From Frigoribacterium sp. SL97 (GTDB lineage: Bacteria; Actinomycetota; Actinomycetes; Actinomycetales; Microbacteriaceae): 64,000 bases of DNA. The stretch's first letter is position 1. Each line of letters opens with the position of its first letter. Shown here one piece after another: positions 33,187 through 41,491 of the stretch. The stretch lies in the NCBI RefSeq assembly GCF_026625765.1, contig NZ_CP113062.1, positions 2,108,001 to 2,172,000 of the forward strand, given 5' to 3'. A program made the translations under genes and the position numbers. The notes under the pieces were generated by a model. That model saw only the letters and a list, made by a program, of their open reading frames with translations, made no database searches and had not been told where the DNA came from.

Positions 33187-33914
33187 CCGACACCACCTTC
33201 CGCAGCGACGTCACCGTCAAGCTCGTCCGAGCAGCCGCCACCGACTCGGACGTCCTCTTCGCTGCCCGCGTCTCCACGGTCGGCGAGGAGACCCTCGAGC
33301 GTGCTCTCGCCACCGACGACACCGAGCTCACCAAGGCTGACGCCGGCCTCATCAACTACCTCATGCGGGACCGCCACGGCTCGCCCTTCGAGCACAACAG
33401 CTTCACCTTCTACGTCGAGGCGCCGATCTTCGTCTTCCGCGAGTTCATGAGGCACCGCATGGCCTCCTACAACGAGCAGAGTGGCAGGTACGGCGTCATG
33501 GCCCCAACCGCCTACACGCCCGGCCCCGACCGCGCCCTGCAGCAGATCGGCAAGCCCGGCGCCTACGAGTTCATCGCCGGCACGCCCGAGCAGCACGACA
33601 TCGTCCAGAAGGAGATCCTCGAGGCCACCACGCAGGCCTTCGAGGCCTACCACCGCATGCTCGACGCCGGCATCGCCAAGGAGGTCGCCCGCATCGTGCT
33701 GCCGGTCAACACCTTCTCGGCGATGTACGTCACGGTCAACGCCCGATCGATGATGAACTTCCTCAGCCTGCGCACCAAGCGCGAGGGCTCCCACTTCCCG
33801 TCGTTCCCGCAGCGCGAGATCGAGATGTGCGCCGAGGAGATGGAGAAGGCCTTCCAGGAGGCCATGCCCGTCACGCACGCCGCCTTCCAGCGGAACGGCC
33901 GCGTCGCCCCGTAG
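33183..33914 (+). CDS. thyX: flavin-dependent thymidylate synthase ThyX
   Basis: 243 aa. The ThyX signature RHRMASYNEQSGRY is complete at residues 90-103. LMRDRHGSPFEHNSFTFYVE and LPVNTFSAMYVTVNARSMMN also match. It makes dTMP from dUMP with FAD, NADPH and methylene-tetrahydrofolate. Element-borne thyX is known in phages, where it supports rapid DNA synthesis. Here it is near a DnaQ-like and a dNTP-diphosphohydrolase-like gene, which suggests an element-encoded nucleotide supply function. Confidence 0.95.
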   Translation: MTDTTFRSDVTVKLVRAAATDSDVLFAARVSTVGEETLERALATDDTELTKADAGLINYLMRDRHGSPFEHNSFTFYVEAPIFVFREFMRHRMASYNEQSGRYGVMAPTAYTPGPDRALQQIGKPGAYEFIAGTPEQHDIVQKEILEATTQAFEAYHRMLDAGIAKEVARIVLPVNTFSAMYVTVNARSMMNFLSLRTKREGSHFPSFPQREIEMCAEEMEKAFQEAMPVTHAAFQRNGRVAP

Positions 33915-33916
33915 GG

Positions 33917-33926
33917 CCCGCACACG
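33917..33926 (+). promoter_or_regulatory. start-associated box before 33935-34837
   Basis: CCCGCACACG (one mismatch), 8 nt before the ATG at 33935 and 3 nt after the thyX stop. Confidence 0.65.
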
Positions 33927-33934
33927 TACCCGTC

Positions 33935-34837
33935 ATGAGCACCTTCAACGAGACCGAGCACCCGCGCGCCACCACCGGCGTCTTCACCGACAAGACCCAG
34001 AGCGCTCCGGAGACGACCCTCTCCCGGGCGCACCTCGAGTTCGGCCCCGGTGACGAGCTGCCGAACCTCGGCCCGAACAGCGTCGTGCGCATCGACGGCG
34101 AGACCGCCTACCGCGTCGGCTACCCGTTCAGCCGCAGCGACTGGATCACCGGGGACGGCCGTGAGGTCACGACCGAAGGCGCACACGTCACCGTCGGACC
34201 GGAGGACGTCTTCGAGGGCGAGAGGTCGGTCATGTACCAGCCGGCCGCCGCCCTCGTCGCCGGTGACCTCCTCTACGACACGGAGGACGACCCGGAGCCG
34301 AGCGGCACCGTCGTCAGCGTCTACCGCTGCCGTACGAGCATCGAAGAGGTCACCGTGACGTTCACCGACCCGGACGGCGAGAAGCGCACCCTCGTCGTGC
34401 CGCCCAGCGGGGAGCTCATGGCTCGACGAACGGCGAACCCGTACCGGTACGACGCGGAGCACGGCTCCTACTGGGACAACGTCCGCGGCGTCTCCAGCGA
34501 GGAGACCACGGCGGCCGACCTGGACGTCATCGTCTCGAAGGAGTCCGAGGACGACTTCATGCTCGCCGTCATCGGCAACCCGAACGCGACGGCCGAGCAC
34601 ATCGAGAAGGCGTCGCAGCACAGCAGCTTCACCGTCCGTCGCGCGGCCGTCTTCGACCCGCGCACGTCGGCCGAGACGCTCCGCCGCATCGAAGCTGAGG
34701 CCATGGCGGCGTCCACCGCGGAAGCACACCTCCGGAAGGAGGAGGGCATCAGCCCGAACACCAGCTACCGCGACGCCGCCATCCGCTCGAGCGACAGCCT
34801 CGCCCGCGCCGCCCGGCAGCAGCTGAGCCGGCGGTGA
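33935..34837 (+). CDS. tagged accessory protein with LRV-like repeats
   Basis: 300 aa. Tag at the N-terminus: TEHPRATTGVFTDKTQ then APETTL. The middle is a beta-rich domain of about 150 residues (VVRIDGETAYRVGYPF). The C-terminal part has LRV-like repeat pieces: MLAVIGNPNATAEHIEKASQ and VRRAAVFDPRTSAETLRRIE, as seen in leucine-rich-repeat-variant proteins. Function unknown. The start is fixed by the box. Its stop overlaps the next small membrane protein. Confidence 0.75.
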   Translation: MSTFNETEHPRATTGVFTDKTQSAPETTLSRAHLEFGPGDELPNLGPNSVVRIDGETAYRVGYPFSRSDWITGDGREVTTEGAHVTVGPEDVFEGERSVMYQPAAALVAGDLLYDTEDDPEPSGTVVSVYRCRTSIEEVTVTFTDPDGEKRTLVVPPSGELMARRTANPYRYDAEHGSYWDNVRGVSSEETTAADLDVIVSKESEDDFMLAVIGNPNATAEHIEKASQHSSFTVRRAAVFDPRTSAETLRRIEAEAMAASTAEAHLRKEEGISPNTSYRDAAIRSSDSLARAARQQLSRR

Positions 34838-35109
34838 CTGCCGCGGACCCGATGGCGAGGAAGCTCACGCTCCTCGACAAGGTCGACCTCAGCGTGTTCT
34901 TCGTCGTGACCATCACGCACATGGTGACGGTCCTTGCTGCGGTCGCCGTCGGCGGGCTCGTCGTCCTCGGCCTGGTCAGCAACGTCATGCCGCTCTTGAC
35001 ACTTGCCTCGGTCGCTGTGGCGTCGAAGGTCTACCTCCTCGTGGCCATGCGGCTCGCGCGACGGCGCCGGCCAAGACCTGCTGCATCTCGCGCACCAAAA
35101 GCCCTCTAG
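34834..35109 (+). CDS. 91-aa two-helix membrane protein
   Basis: GTG start overlaps the stop of the tagged gene (GTGA). Helices: VFFVVTITHMVTVLAAVAVG with VVLGLVS, and LLTLASVAVASKVYLLVAMR; basic tail. Translationally coupled to the tagged protein, so perhaps its membrane partner. Confidence 0.65.
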   Translation: MTAADPMARKLTLLDKVDLSVFFVVTITHMVTVLAAVAVGGLVVLGLVSNVMPLLTLASVAVASKVYLLVAMRLARRRRPRPAASRAPKAL

Positions 35110-35116
35110 CCATCGA

Positions 35117-36286
35117 CTACCGGCTTCGAACAAGCCTTGAGCTCAGGCGGTCGATGCCGGTCCTCATCCACCCTGACGGGCCTGAGAGAGCTGCGGTGGC
35201 TAGCAGTCCGAGAACGAACAGGAGTAGCCATACCCACGCCCGGCCAAGGAAGCCGAAGGGGCGCCAATCAGTAGTCAGCGTAAGTTCCTGGTCCTTGGTC
35301 ATGTCGCCGACCGTGATGAACTTGTCTGGGCTTGTTTCCTCGATCTCCCCGTAGGCCGAGACGATTGAGCATGAGGGGCAGACCGAAACCTGAACGGGAG
35401 GGATGTAGGTCGTCACGCCGTCTTCGGGCGTGTAGTTCTTCATGTCCTTGCTGTCGACCGTCACCCAGCGGGGCGCTTCGACTCCCTCGGATGACCAACC
35501 CACCGTCCAGACCTGCTGCCAGTCTCCGTCATGGCGAATCTGCGAGGTCACTGGAGCATCAATGTCTAGCTCCAGGTAGAACGAGACGTAGACGCGATCG
35601 CTGCCGGGCGTCTCTTGGACGAATGGCGTGATGTCGAAGGGAGCGACGGGCCCGTCACTCCTATCCGTGGGTTGAAATGTCCACTCGGCAAGCTCCTTGC
35701 GACCGTCGGCGTCTAGGCCTACCTGGTAGCGCAGGCCTAGAAAACGCTTGCTCACATTCACTTGCCATGACAGATACTCCTCGGAGACATCGCGTCCGGC
35801 CGGCAACGAGAACTCGGCCTCGATAATGATGCGCGGGGTCCGTTTCGCGCCCAGCTGTTGAGCAAACGATCGGCGCTCCTCCACCGTCATGAAGACCTGC
35901 GTCCCCACAGCCCCCGCTGAGTAGCCAGTCGGGTTCTTCGGTGTCACCGAGACTGAGAAGGGCTCTGACCGTGGAGCATCCGTGGTACTGAGCAGCTGAG
36001 GAATCACCGCTCCCCCGAGTGCGATCAGGACGCTGACCGCGAGAGCCGTGACGAACGCAGCGCGCCGGACGAGCCGTGTCAGTCGCGCGGAGAGCGCAGC
36101 CACGGCAGCGTCGTGGGTCTCCTGGGCTGCGCGCTCCTGGGCGACGCGAGCTGCCTCTGCTCGCGCCAGTCGGTCACGGCGCGCAACTTCAGCCTCGACG
36201 GCCGCACGTTCGGCCGCCTGCTTCTTCGCTTCGCGGGCAACTCGTTGCGCTTCCATACGGACGAGTTGTCGAGCTCTGTGGTTCAT
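35117..36286 (-). CDS. membrane-anchored protein with coiled coil and large external domain
   Basis: 389 aa. The N-terminal 60 residues are an Arg/Glu/Ala coiled coil. A membrane helix follows (AAFVTALAVSVLIALGGAVI, residues about 76-95), then 260 residues of beta-rich extracellular sequence, then a C-terminal helix (WVWLLLFVLGLLATAALSG) and a short basic tail. The base composition is less GC-rich than that of its neighbours, so it may have a separate origin. No family recognised. Convergent with the plus-strand operon to its left. Confidence 0.7.
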   Translation of the reverse strand: MNHRARQLVRMEAQRVAREAKKQAAERAAVEAEVARRDRLARAEAARVAQERAAQETHDAAVAALSARLTRLVRRAAFVTALAVSVLIALGGAVIPQLLSTTDAPRSEPFSVSVTPKNPTGYSAGAVGTQVFMTVEERRSFAQQLGAKRTPRIIIEAEFSLPAGRDVSEEYLSWQVNVSKRFLGLRYQVGLDADGRKELAEWTFQPTDRSDGPVAPFDITPFVQETPGSDRVYVSFYLELDIDAPVTSQIRHDGDWQQVWTVGWSSEGVEAPRWVTVDSKDMKNYTPEDGVTTYIPPVQVSVCPSCSIVSAYGEIEETSPDKFITVGDMTKDQELTLTTDWRPFGFLGRAWVWLLLFVLGLLATAALSGPSGWMRTGIDRLSSRLVRSR

Positions 36287-36368
36287 GTGCCCCCGTCGCT
36301 ACGCCTAGGCATGACAATGCAGCACTGGGACGCTCTGCGCTAGCCCATGGTGGCAGCTGGCCCCGCCT

Positions 36369-36656
36369 CTACAAGGAGACGCCGCTTTCGAGTTGGGCGA
36401 TCTTCGCGAGTGCCTGGGCGAGCTTGAGCTGGGCGATGTCCCGCTCGAGCTCTGCGATCTCGCGAGCGACCAGCACCTGCGGGAGAACCTTCTCGGCGAC
36501 GATGCGGGCGACGTCCGCGGGATGGAACTGAGGGGTGATCTCGTGGCACTCAGGGCCCCACACCTTCTCGGCGTACGCGGCTGCCGCGGCAGTCAGGCGG
36601 GCGGTCGCAGCGGTGTGGGTCTCGGGCATCGTCGTCAGTTCCGTAGTCGTCTTCAC
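36369..36656 (-). CDS. 95-aa helical protein, unknown
   Basis: GTG start at 36656 defined by a start-associated box; reads VKTTTELTTMPETHTAATAR. The C-terminal half is an almost continuous heptad helix (REIAELERDIAQLKLAQALA), a likely coiled coil for oligomerisation. No family recognised. Confidence 0.65.
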   Translation of the reverse strand: MKTTTELTTMPETHTAATARLTAAAAAYAEKVWGPECHEITPQFHPADVARIVAEKVLPQVLVAREIAELERDIAQLKLAQALAKIAQLESGVSL

Positions 36657-36664
36657 GGGTGATC

Positions 36665-36674
36665 CATGCGCGGC
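36665..36674 (-). promoter_or_regulatory. start-associated box before 36369-36656
   Basis: Minus strand GCCGCGCATG, 8 nt before the GTG at 36656; mini-ORF ATG GAT CAC CCG TGA overlaps the GTGA. Confidence 0.7.
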
Positions 36675-36713
36675 GTCATGCGGATTCGCGGCGGTTCATC
36701 GCGCCACGCAGAA

Positions 36714-36744
36714 GCCCCGCCGTGCACCGAAGCGCAGGCGGGGC
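36714..36744 (-). terminator. hairpin GCCCCGCC/GGCGGGGC
   Basis: 8-bp perfect stem (36714-36721 with 36737-36744), downstream of the minus-strand gene ending at 36783. Works with the adjacent palindrome as a tandem terminator. Confidence 0.5.
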
Positions 36745-36746
36745 CC

Positions 36747-36782
36747 GACGGATGCTAGCTAGCTAACTAGCTAGCATCCGTC
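36747..36782. repeat. 16-bp perfect palindrome rich in CTAG
   Basis: Arms GACGGATGCTAGCTAG (36747-36762) and its exact complement (36767-36782) with a CTAA loop. It touches the stop codon of the 36783 gene. It contains stop codons in several frames on both strands. CTAG is rare in such genomes, so its repetition here is unusual. A strong terminator hairpin is the simplest role. Confidence 0.8.
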
Positions 36783-37535
36783 CTAGCTGCTGACCGCCTC
36801 GTCGGCCGGAGCGACAACCGGCACGCTGTCGTAGCCGAGCGGGGCGGCCGGCAGGAACCGGTCGTCCTTCTCCGGCGACGCGATGCTCAGCTCGAGCAGG
36901 AGCAGGCCGTACGTCGCAGCCAGGGCCAGCTGCGGCAGGTCCGTCTCGGAGTCGACGTTCTCACCCGACCAGTACTTGGTCGCGTGGTCCTGCATCTGCC
37001 CGTAGAGGTGGCCGAACGTCAGCTCGTCGTCCTCGAGGAGGTGGGCCAGGTACGTCTTCGCTCCGAAGACTTCGGCGACCTGCGCGTACGGGTACAGCGG
37101 CAGCAGGTCGTGGCGGAAGTCGGTCGAGATGACCTGCGGCGCCGGTGCGATGGACAGCTGTCCGCCGTCGGGGTGCAGCGGCCCGCTGGCGGCGAAGTTG
37201 GCGGCGCCGTACGGTCGGTCGTCGAACTCCGGGTGGGTGAGGTTCGACTCGAGGATCGTGAAGCAGTGCCACACGAACGACGCCAGGTGGTGGCAGTCCG
37301 TCTCCGAGTCGTAGTTCTCCCCCGACCAGAACAGGATGGCGTGACGCTGGCCGGCGCCGTACGACTTCGACGTCTCGTAGCCGAGGCGGAAGTTGTTCGG
37401 GGCATACTTCTTCGCCCCGCGCCCGTAGAGCTTCGTGAGCTCAGCGATCGCGCGCGGCGGGATCAGCTCGAAGCGCTGCTTCTTCACGCCCTTCTTCGCG
37501 CCGGTGCTGCTGACGGTGGTGACTTCGGCGCTCAT
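36783..37535 (-). CDS. dATP/dGTP diphosphohydrolase-like protein with duplicated domain (DUF5664 type)
   Basis: 250 aa from the ATG at 37535. First copy: RFELIPPRAIAELTKLYGRG, YGAGQRHAILFWSGENYDSE and HHLASFVWHCFTILE. Second copy: DLLPLYPYAQVAEVFGAKTY, LYGQMQDHATKYWSGENVDS and PQLALAATYGLLLLE. The first copy closely matches the MazG-like dATP/dGTP diphosphohydrolase N-terminal family of phages; the second is a diverged duplicate that forms a two-domain protein. It may trim dNTP pools, in line with thyX nearby. Confidence 0.8.
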   Translation of the reverse strand: MSAEVTTVSSTGAKKGVKKQRFELIPPRAIAELTKLYGRGAKKYAPNNFRLGYETSKSYGAGQRHAILFWSGENYDSETDCHHLASFVWHCFTILESNLTHPEFDDRPYGAANFAASGPLHPDGGQLSIAPAPQVISTDFRHDLLPLYPYAQVAEVFGAKTYLAHLLEDDELTFGHLYGQMQDHATKYWSGENVDSETDLPQLALAATYGLLLLELSIASPEKDDRFLPAAPLGYDSVPVVAPADEAVSS

Positions 37536-37593
37536 CGAGCGTCCTCCTTGCGGTCGGCGGGCGTGCCCGCAGTGATGGGGTTGGTGACGTGCA

Positions 37594-38331
37594 TCAGCGG
37601 GGAGCGCGGACCGGCCAGGATCCGTCGATGACGATGTCCGGGTCCTTCGTGCGCCGGAAGTAGTCCTGCAAGCCGGCGGCCTGCATCTGCGCCCAGGTGA
37701 CCTGCTGCTGCGTGAGTTGGGCGCCGGTGGTCTCCGGAGGCATCCGGTCGAGGAGGGCCCATGCGACGCGTCCGGTCGCGACGGCGTCCGCCTCGGCGTC
37801 GTGGGCGCTCTCCTCGCTGAGGACGACACCGAGGTGCTTCGCGGTGTCGACGAGCTTCCGGCTGCCCTTCCGGTACCGGTCCACGCCCTTGTCGATGACG
37901 AGCGGGTCGATGACGACGACGCCCGAGAAGTCGATGGGCTCATGGCCGTACCGGCGGGCCTCCGCGTTCAGCATCGACAAGTCGAAGGCGGCGTTGTAGG
38001 CGGTGATGGGGCGTCCGGCGGCGATGGACCGGCGGAGCACCGTGAGGATCTCGAGTGCGGCGGTGGCCGGGTCCTGGCCCTCCGCCTGGGCGCGCTCGTT
38101 CGTGATGCCGTGGATGGCGGCGGCACCGTCGGGGATGTGGACCCCGGGGTTCACCAGCCAGGAGTACGCGCCCTTGACGGTGCCGTTGCGAAGGACACGA
38201 CCGACGAAGGCGGTCACAATCCTGTCCTCGTGAACGTCAACACCAGACGTCTCCAAGTCGAAGACGCAGAGGCTCGGGTACTCCCTCAGGGAGCTGTCCG
38301 GAGACAGCTGGGGTGTGGGGGTGATGGTCAT
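37594..38331 (-). CDS. DnaQ-like 3'-5' exonuclease (DNA polymerase III epsilon type)
   Basis: 245 aa. Exo I CVFDLETSGVDVHEDRI (D25, E27), AAIHGITNERA, Exo II TAYNAAFDLSML and Exo III ESAHDAEADAVATG are all present, the DEDDh pattern of DnaQ-family exonucleases. Not fused to a polymerase. May proofread or trim DNA during element replication or transfer. Start box with coupled mini-ORF upstream. Confidence 0.88.
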   Translation of the reverse strand: MTITPTPQLSPDSSLREYPSLCVFDLETSGVDVHEDRIVTAFVGRVLRNGTVKGAYSWLVNPGVHIPDGAAAIHGITNERAQAEGQDPATAALEILTVLRRSIAAGRPITAYNAAFDLSMLNAEARRYGHEPIDFSGVVVIDPLVIDKGVDRYRKGSRKLVDTAKHLGVVLSEESAHDAEADAVATGRVAWALLDRMPPETTGAQLTQQQVTWAQMQAAGLQDYFRRTKDPDIVIDGSWPVRAPR

Positions 38332-38339
38332 GCACTGGC

Positions 38340-38349
38340 CATGCGCGGC
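38340..38349 (-). promoter_or_regulatory. start-associated box before the DnaQ-like gene
   Basis: Minus strand GCCGCGCATG, 8 nt before the ATG at 38331; mini-ORF ATG GCC AGT GCA TGA overlaps that start. Faces a divergent copy at 38363-38372. Confidence 0.7.
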
Positions 38350-38372
38350 AGCACCTGCACGTGCCGCGCATG
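38341..38372. repeat. inverted pair of start-associated boxes
   Basis: ATGCGCGGCA (38341-38350) and TGCCGCGCAT (38362-38371) are exact complements with an 11-bp spacer. One arm belongs to the leftward DnaQ-like gene and the other to a rightward microprotein. A shared control region is likely. Confidence 0.7.
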
Positions 38373-38468
38373 AGCGGTGAAGCGATGCCCGGTCCGGCCA
38401 GCGACCCGTTCAACGAGCCGGACGTCAGCCACCTGCCGCATGTCTCACCGCTGTTCACGGCCAGCTAG
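38370..38468 (+). CDS. 32-aa microprotein (or 27 aa from 38385)
   Basis: The box GCCGCGCATG (38363-38372) supplies the ATG; a second in-frame ATG is at 38385. Reads MSGEAMPGPASDPFNEPDVS and ends PLFTAS. It resembles the 25-aa product at 55617 in its N/D-rich middle, PV/PH turn and LF/PF end. It contains a GCCGCATGTCT box that opens a second, coupled frame into the next gene. Confidence 0.45.
   Translation: MSGEAMPGPASDPFNEPDVSHLPHVSPLFTAS
38435..38445 (+). promoter_or_regulatory. GCCGCATGTCT box with coupled leader frame
   Basis: The ATG at 38440 opens a 14-residue frame (MSHRCSRPARGDTP) whose TGA at 38482-38484 overlaps the ATGA start of the gene at 38481. Confidence 0.55.
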
Positions 38469-38480
38469 AGGAGACACCCC

Positions 38481-38711
38481 ATGACCGAACTCGACCTCAC
38501 CGAGCACGAGTACCCGACCAGCAGCTTCCGCGTGAACGCCGCGGTGTTCCTGCTCCTGTCGGTGACCTTCGTCATCGGCGTCGTCCTGTCAGTGTGCAAG
38601 CTCGCTGGCTGGCTCGACTGGCCGGTCATGCTCGCCACCGCCGGGCTCTGGCTCCCCGCCGTCGGCATCGGCATCGCCGCCCTCATCCGACGACTCACGA
38701 AGCGACGCTGA
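38481..38711 (+). CDS. 76-aa two-helix membrane protein
   Basis: A short acidic head (MTELDLTEHEYPTSSFRV), helices AAVFLLLSVTFVIGVVLSV and VMLATAGLWLPAVGIGIAAL, and a basic tail. Good GAGGAGA ribosome site. Stop is next to the ATG of the following membrane gene, so likely an operon of two small membrane proteins ahead of the PBP gene. Confidence 0.65.
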   Translation: MTELDLTEHEYPTSSFRVNAAVFLLLSVTFVIGVVLSVCKLAGWLDWPVMLATAGLWLPAVGIGIAALIRRLTKRR

Positions 38712-39085
38712 TGTTCCTGCCCCCGAAGCACCCCCGACCGAAGCCCCGCCCCGCCGAAGACAACCCGCGCAGCGCGCACCGCACCGGCATCGACCGTGTC
38801 GCCAACTGGGCCGTCTGGTCCTTCACTGCTGCCGCAGCGCTACTCGTGGTCCTCACCGGCGTCGGCGGCACCCTCGCCACAGGCCTGCTCGCGAGCGGCA
38901 TCAGCTCCGCCGCCATGCTCGCGTGGCTCCTCACCGGCGTCACCGCCCTCTACATCCTCGTGACCGGTCGGCCGTCCTGGTTCCGCGTCCGCCGCGGCCG
39001 CCGCTCCGCCCTCACCGTCGCCGGCATCAGCGCCGGATGCTTCGTCGTCGCCAGCATCCTCATCGCCGCCCTCGAGCAGGCGTAA
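38711..39085 (+). CDS. 124-aa membrane protein, unknown
   Basis: From the ATG at 38711, which overlaps the previous stop. N-terminal PPKHPRPKPRPAEDNP then three hydrophobic helices (AVWSFTAAAALLVVLTGVG, AAMLAWLLTGVTALYILV, VAGISAGCFVVASILIAAL). This order resembles small membrane proteins of actinobacterial conjugative elements; not assigned. Confidence 0.65.
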   Translation: MFLPPKHPRPKPRPAEDNPRSAHRTGIDRVANWAVWSFTAAAALLVVLTGVGGTLATGLLASGISSAAMLAWLLTGVTALYILVTGRPSWFRVRRGRRSALTVAGISAGCFVVASILIAALEQA

Positions 39086-39158
39086 CAGCCGCCCCCGACG
39101 AGCGCGCACAGAGAGGGAGAAGCCACCTCGGCTCCGACCCCGAGAACAGGACCCCTCC

Positions 39159-39194
39159 GTGACCCAGCTCCACCGCCACGAGGCCAGCCGATGA
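39159..39194 (+). CDS. 11-aa leader frame coupled to the PBP gene
   Basis: GTG ACC CAG CTC ... CGA TGA reads VTQLHRHEASR; its TGA overlaps the ATGA start of the PBP gene at 39191. The gene has no clear Shine-Dalgarno of its own, so reinitiation is possible. Confidence 0.35.
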   Translation: MTQLHRHEASR

Positions 39195-41491
39195 GCCGCC
39201 GCAAACCGACGCTCGTCAGCCTCGACGAGCTCTTCAACGACGCCACCATCGACGTCGTCGAAAAGCCCAGCCGCCCCGTTCTCGCGCTGCTCGGCTTCGT
39301 CGCCACAGCGGCAGCCCTCGGCTTGTTCGCCGGCGCCTTGACCAGCCCCGCCATCGTCGCGGCCGACGCCGCCACCGGCAGCACTGTCGACGCCTGGAAC
39401 TCGCTGCCGAGCGACCTGCCCATCGAACAGACCCTCCCCCAGCACACCGTCCTGCTGGACAAGGACGGCAACGAGTTCGCCCGCTTCTTCTCAGAGAACC
39501 GCATCGACGTCGGCGGCGACCAGATCAGCGACAACTTCAAGCACGCACTCGTGGCCACCGAGGACTCCCGCTTCTACGAGCACGGCGGCGCCGACGTCCG
39601 CGGCATCGCCCGCGCCATGGTGAAGAACGTCGTCGGCGGTGCCCAGGAGGGTGCCTCCACCATCACGCAGCAGCTCGTGCAGAACGTGCTCATCTCCAAC
39701 GCCACCACCGACGAGGAGCGTGAGGTCGCCGCGGGGACCAGCTACCGCTCGAAGATCCTCGAGATCCGCTTCGCCTCCGAGCTCGAGAAGCAGTACACCA
39801 AGGACGAGATCCTGACGATGTACGCCAACGCCGTCTTCCTCGGCAACCGCGCCTACGGCGTCCAGGCCGCCGCCCGCGTGTACTTCAACACCGACGCAGC
39901 CAGCCTCACCGTGCCCCAGGCCGCACTCCTCGTCGCGCTCCTCAAGAGCCCCATCAAGTACGACCCCTACGTCAACCCCGACGACGCCAAGCTTCGCCGC
40001 GACACCGTCATCAACCGAATGGTGTCCGAGTCGTACCTGACCGCCGACGAAGCGGCAGCGGCGAAGGCCACCCCCATCGAGCTGAGCCGGGGCACCATCG
40101 CATCCGGATGCGACGCCTCCGCCTACCCGTACTACTGCGCCCTCGTCCGAGACGAAGTCCTCGAGAACCAGGCTTTCGGCAAGACCGCCGAGGAGCGACA
40201 GGAGACCCTCCGCCGCGGCGGGCTCACCCTCACCACCGGACTCGACCGGCACGCGATGGACGTCAGCCAGACCGCCGTCAACCACGCCCTCGGCACCGAC
40301 AACCGCGTCGCCGCCGGCACCGCCGTCATCGTGCCCGGCACCGGCGTCATCGCTGCCGTCGCCCAGAACCGCACCTGGGACCAGACGCAGATCGTCTACG
40401 CCAAGAGCCAGTTCCAGCCCGGCTCCATCATGAAGCCGGTAACCCTCGCAGCAGCGCTCGAGCAGGGCTACCCCCTGACCACCACCTTCTCGTCGAACGG
40501 CCCGTACTTCTCCCCGTCCCTCGACGAGCCGAACGGCGGCTTCCGAAACGCCGGCAACGAACAGCCCGGCACCATCGACGCCCGAGACGCCGTCCGGAAG
40601 TCCATCAACGTCTACTTCGTCAAGCTCATCGAGAAGACCGGCGTCCAGCCCGTCGCCGACATGGCGAAGCGGCTCGGCATCACCACCCTCCCCGAGATGC
40701 ACGGCCGTGAAGCCTCCCTCGCGCTCGGCACCTTCGAGGTGACACCGCTCGAGATGGCGAACGTCTACTCCGTCTTCGCCTCAGGCGGCATCAAGTGCAA
40801 CCCCGTCGCCATCGTGTCCGGCGTCCGCACCAGCAGCGGCGCCCAGGTCCCCGTATCCGACGCTGACTGCCACCAGGAGCTCGACCCGAACATCGCCGCC
40901 CTGATGGACGACGCGCTCCAGGGCCCCTTCCAGGCCGGAGGCACCCTCTCCACCGTCGGCGGCCCTGCCGGACGGCCGGCCGGCGGCAAGACCGGAACGA
41001 CCGACAACTCCGGTGCGAACTGGACCGCCGGGATGACGCCGCAGTACGCCACCGTCGTCTGGGTCGGTGACCCTCGCGGTGGCCAGCGCTACCCGCTGAC
41101 GCAGGTCCGCGCGTACGGACGGACCCTCTACAACACCTTCGGCGCCTCGATCGCAGGCCCCGTCTGGAAGGAAGTCATGACCGGCATCCACACCGGTCTC
41201 CCGGCAGCTGCGTTCCCGGCCGCTGACCCGTCACCGCTTCGGTCCATCACCACCAAGCGCGTCCCGGACGTTCGCGGGATGACGACCAGCGCCGCCGTCA
41301 GCGCCCTCCGCACGGCAGGTCTCAAGGTCACCATCAGCGACACCACAGCCCCCGACGACGGGCTCAGCGATCGGGACATCGTCGCCGGGCAGAGCCCCGC
41401 CGGCGGCAGCAACGCCGGCGCCGAGAACACCATCACCCTGACCCTCAGCCACGGAAGTGACACCCATGTCCAGCTCCCCGCAGACCAGTAA
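39191..41491 (+). CDS. class A penicillin-binding protein with C-terminal PASTA domain
   Basis: 766 aa. Short cytoplasmic tail, one membrane helix (about 34-55), glycosyltransferase 51 domain with ATEDSRFYEHGG (E124) and EGASTITQQL, transpeptidase domain with SIMK (S412), SIN (S471) and KTGT (K600), then a single PASTA domain (RVPDVRGMTTSAAVSALRTA). All catalytic motifs are intact, so it should polymerise and cross-link peptidoglycan. A complete PBP on a conjugative element is unusual. Possible roles are local wall remodelling for the mating channel or beta-lactam tolerance. Confidence 0.92.
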   Translation: MSRRKPTLVSLDELFNDATIDVVEKPSRPVLALLGFVATAAALGLFAGALTSPAIVAADAATGSTVDAWNSLPSDLPIEQTLPQHTVLLDKDGNEFARFFSENRIDVGGDQISDNFKHALVATEDSRFYEHGGADVRGIARAMVKNVVGGAQEGASTITQQLVQNVLISNATTDEEREVAAGTSYRSKILEIRFASELEKQYTKDEILTMYANAVFLGNRAYGVQAAARVYFNTDAASLTVPQAALLVALLKSPIKYDPYVNPDDAKLRRDTVINRMVSESYLTADEAAAAKATPIELSRGTIASGCDASAYPYYCALVRDEVLENQAFGKTAEERQETLRRGGLTLTTGLDRHAMDVSQTAVNHALGTDNRVAAGTAVIVPGTGVIAAVAQNRTWDQTQIVYAKSQFQPGSIMKPVTLAAALEQGYPLTTTFSSNGPYFSPSLDEPNGGFRNAGNEQPGTIDARDAVRKSINVYFVKLIEKTGVQPVADMAKRLGITTLPEMHGREASLALGTFEVTPLEMANVYSVFASGGIKCNPVAIVSGVRTSSGAQVPVSDADCHQELDPNIAALMDDALQGPFQAGGTLSTVGGPAGRPAGGKTGTTDNSGANWTAGMTPQYATVVWVGDPRGGQRYPLTQVRAYGRTLYNTFGASIAGPVWKEVMTGIHTGLPAAAFPAADPSPLRSITTKRVPDVRGMTTSAAVSALRTAGLKVTISDTTAPDDGLSDRDIVAGQSPAGGSNAGAENTITLTLSHGSDTHVQLPADQ

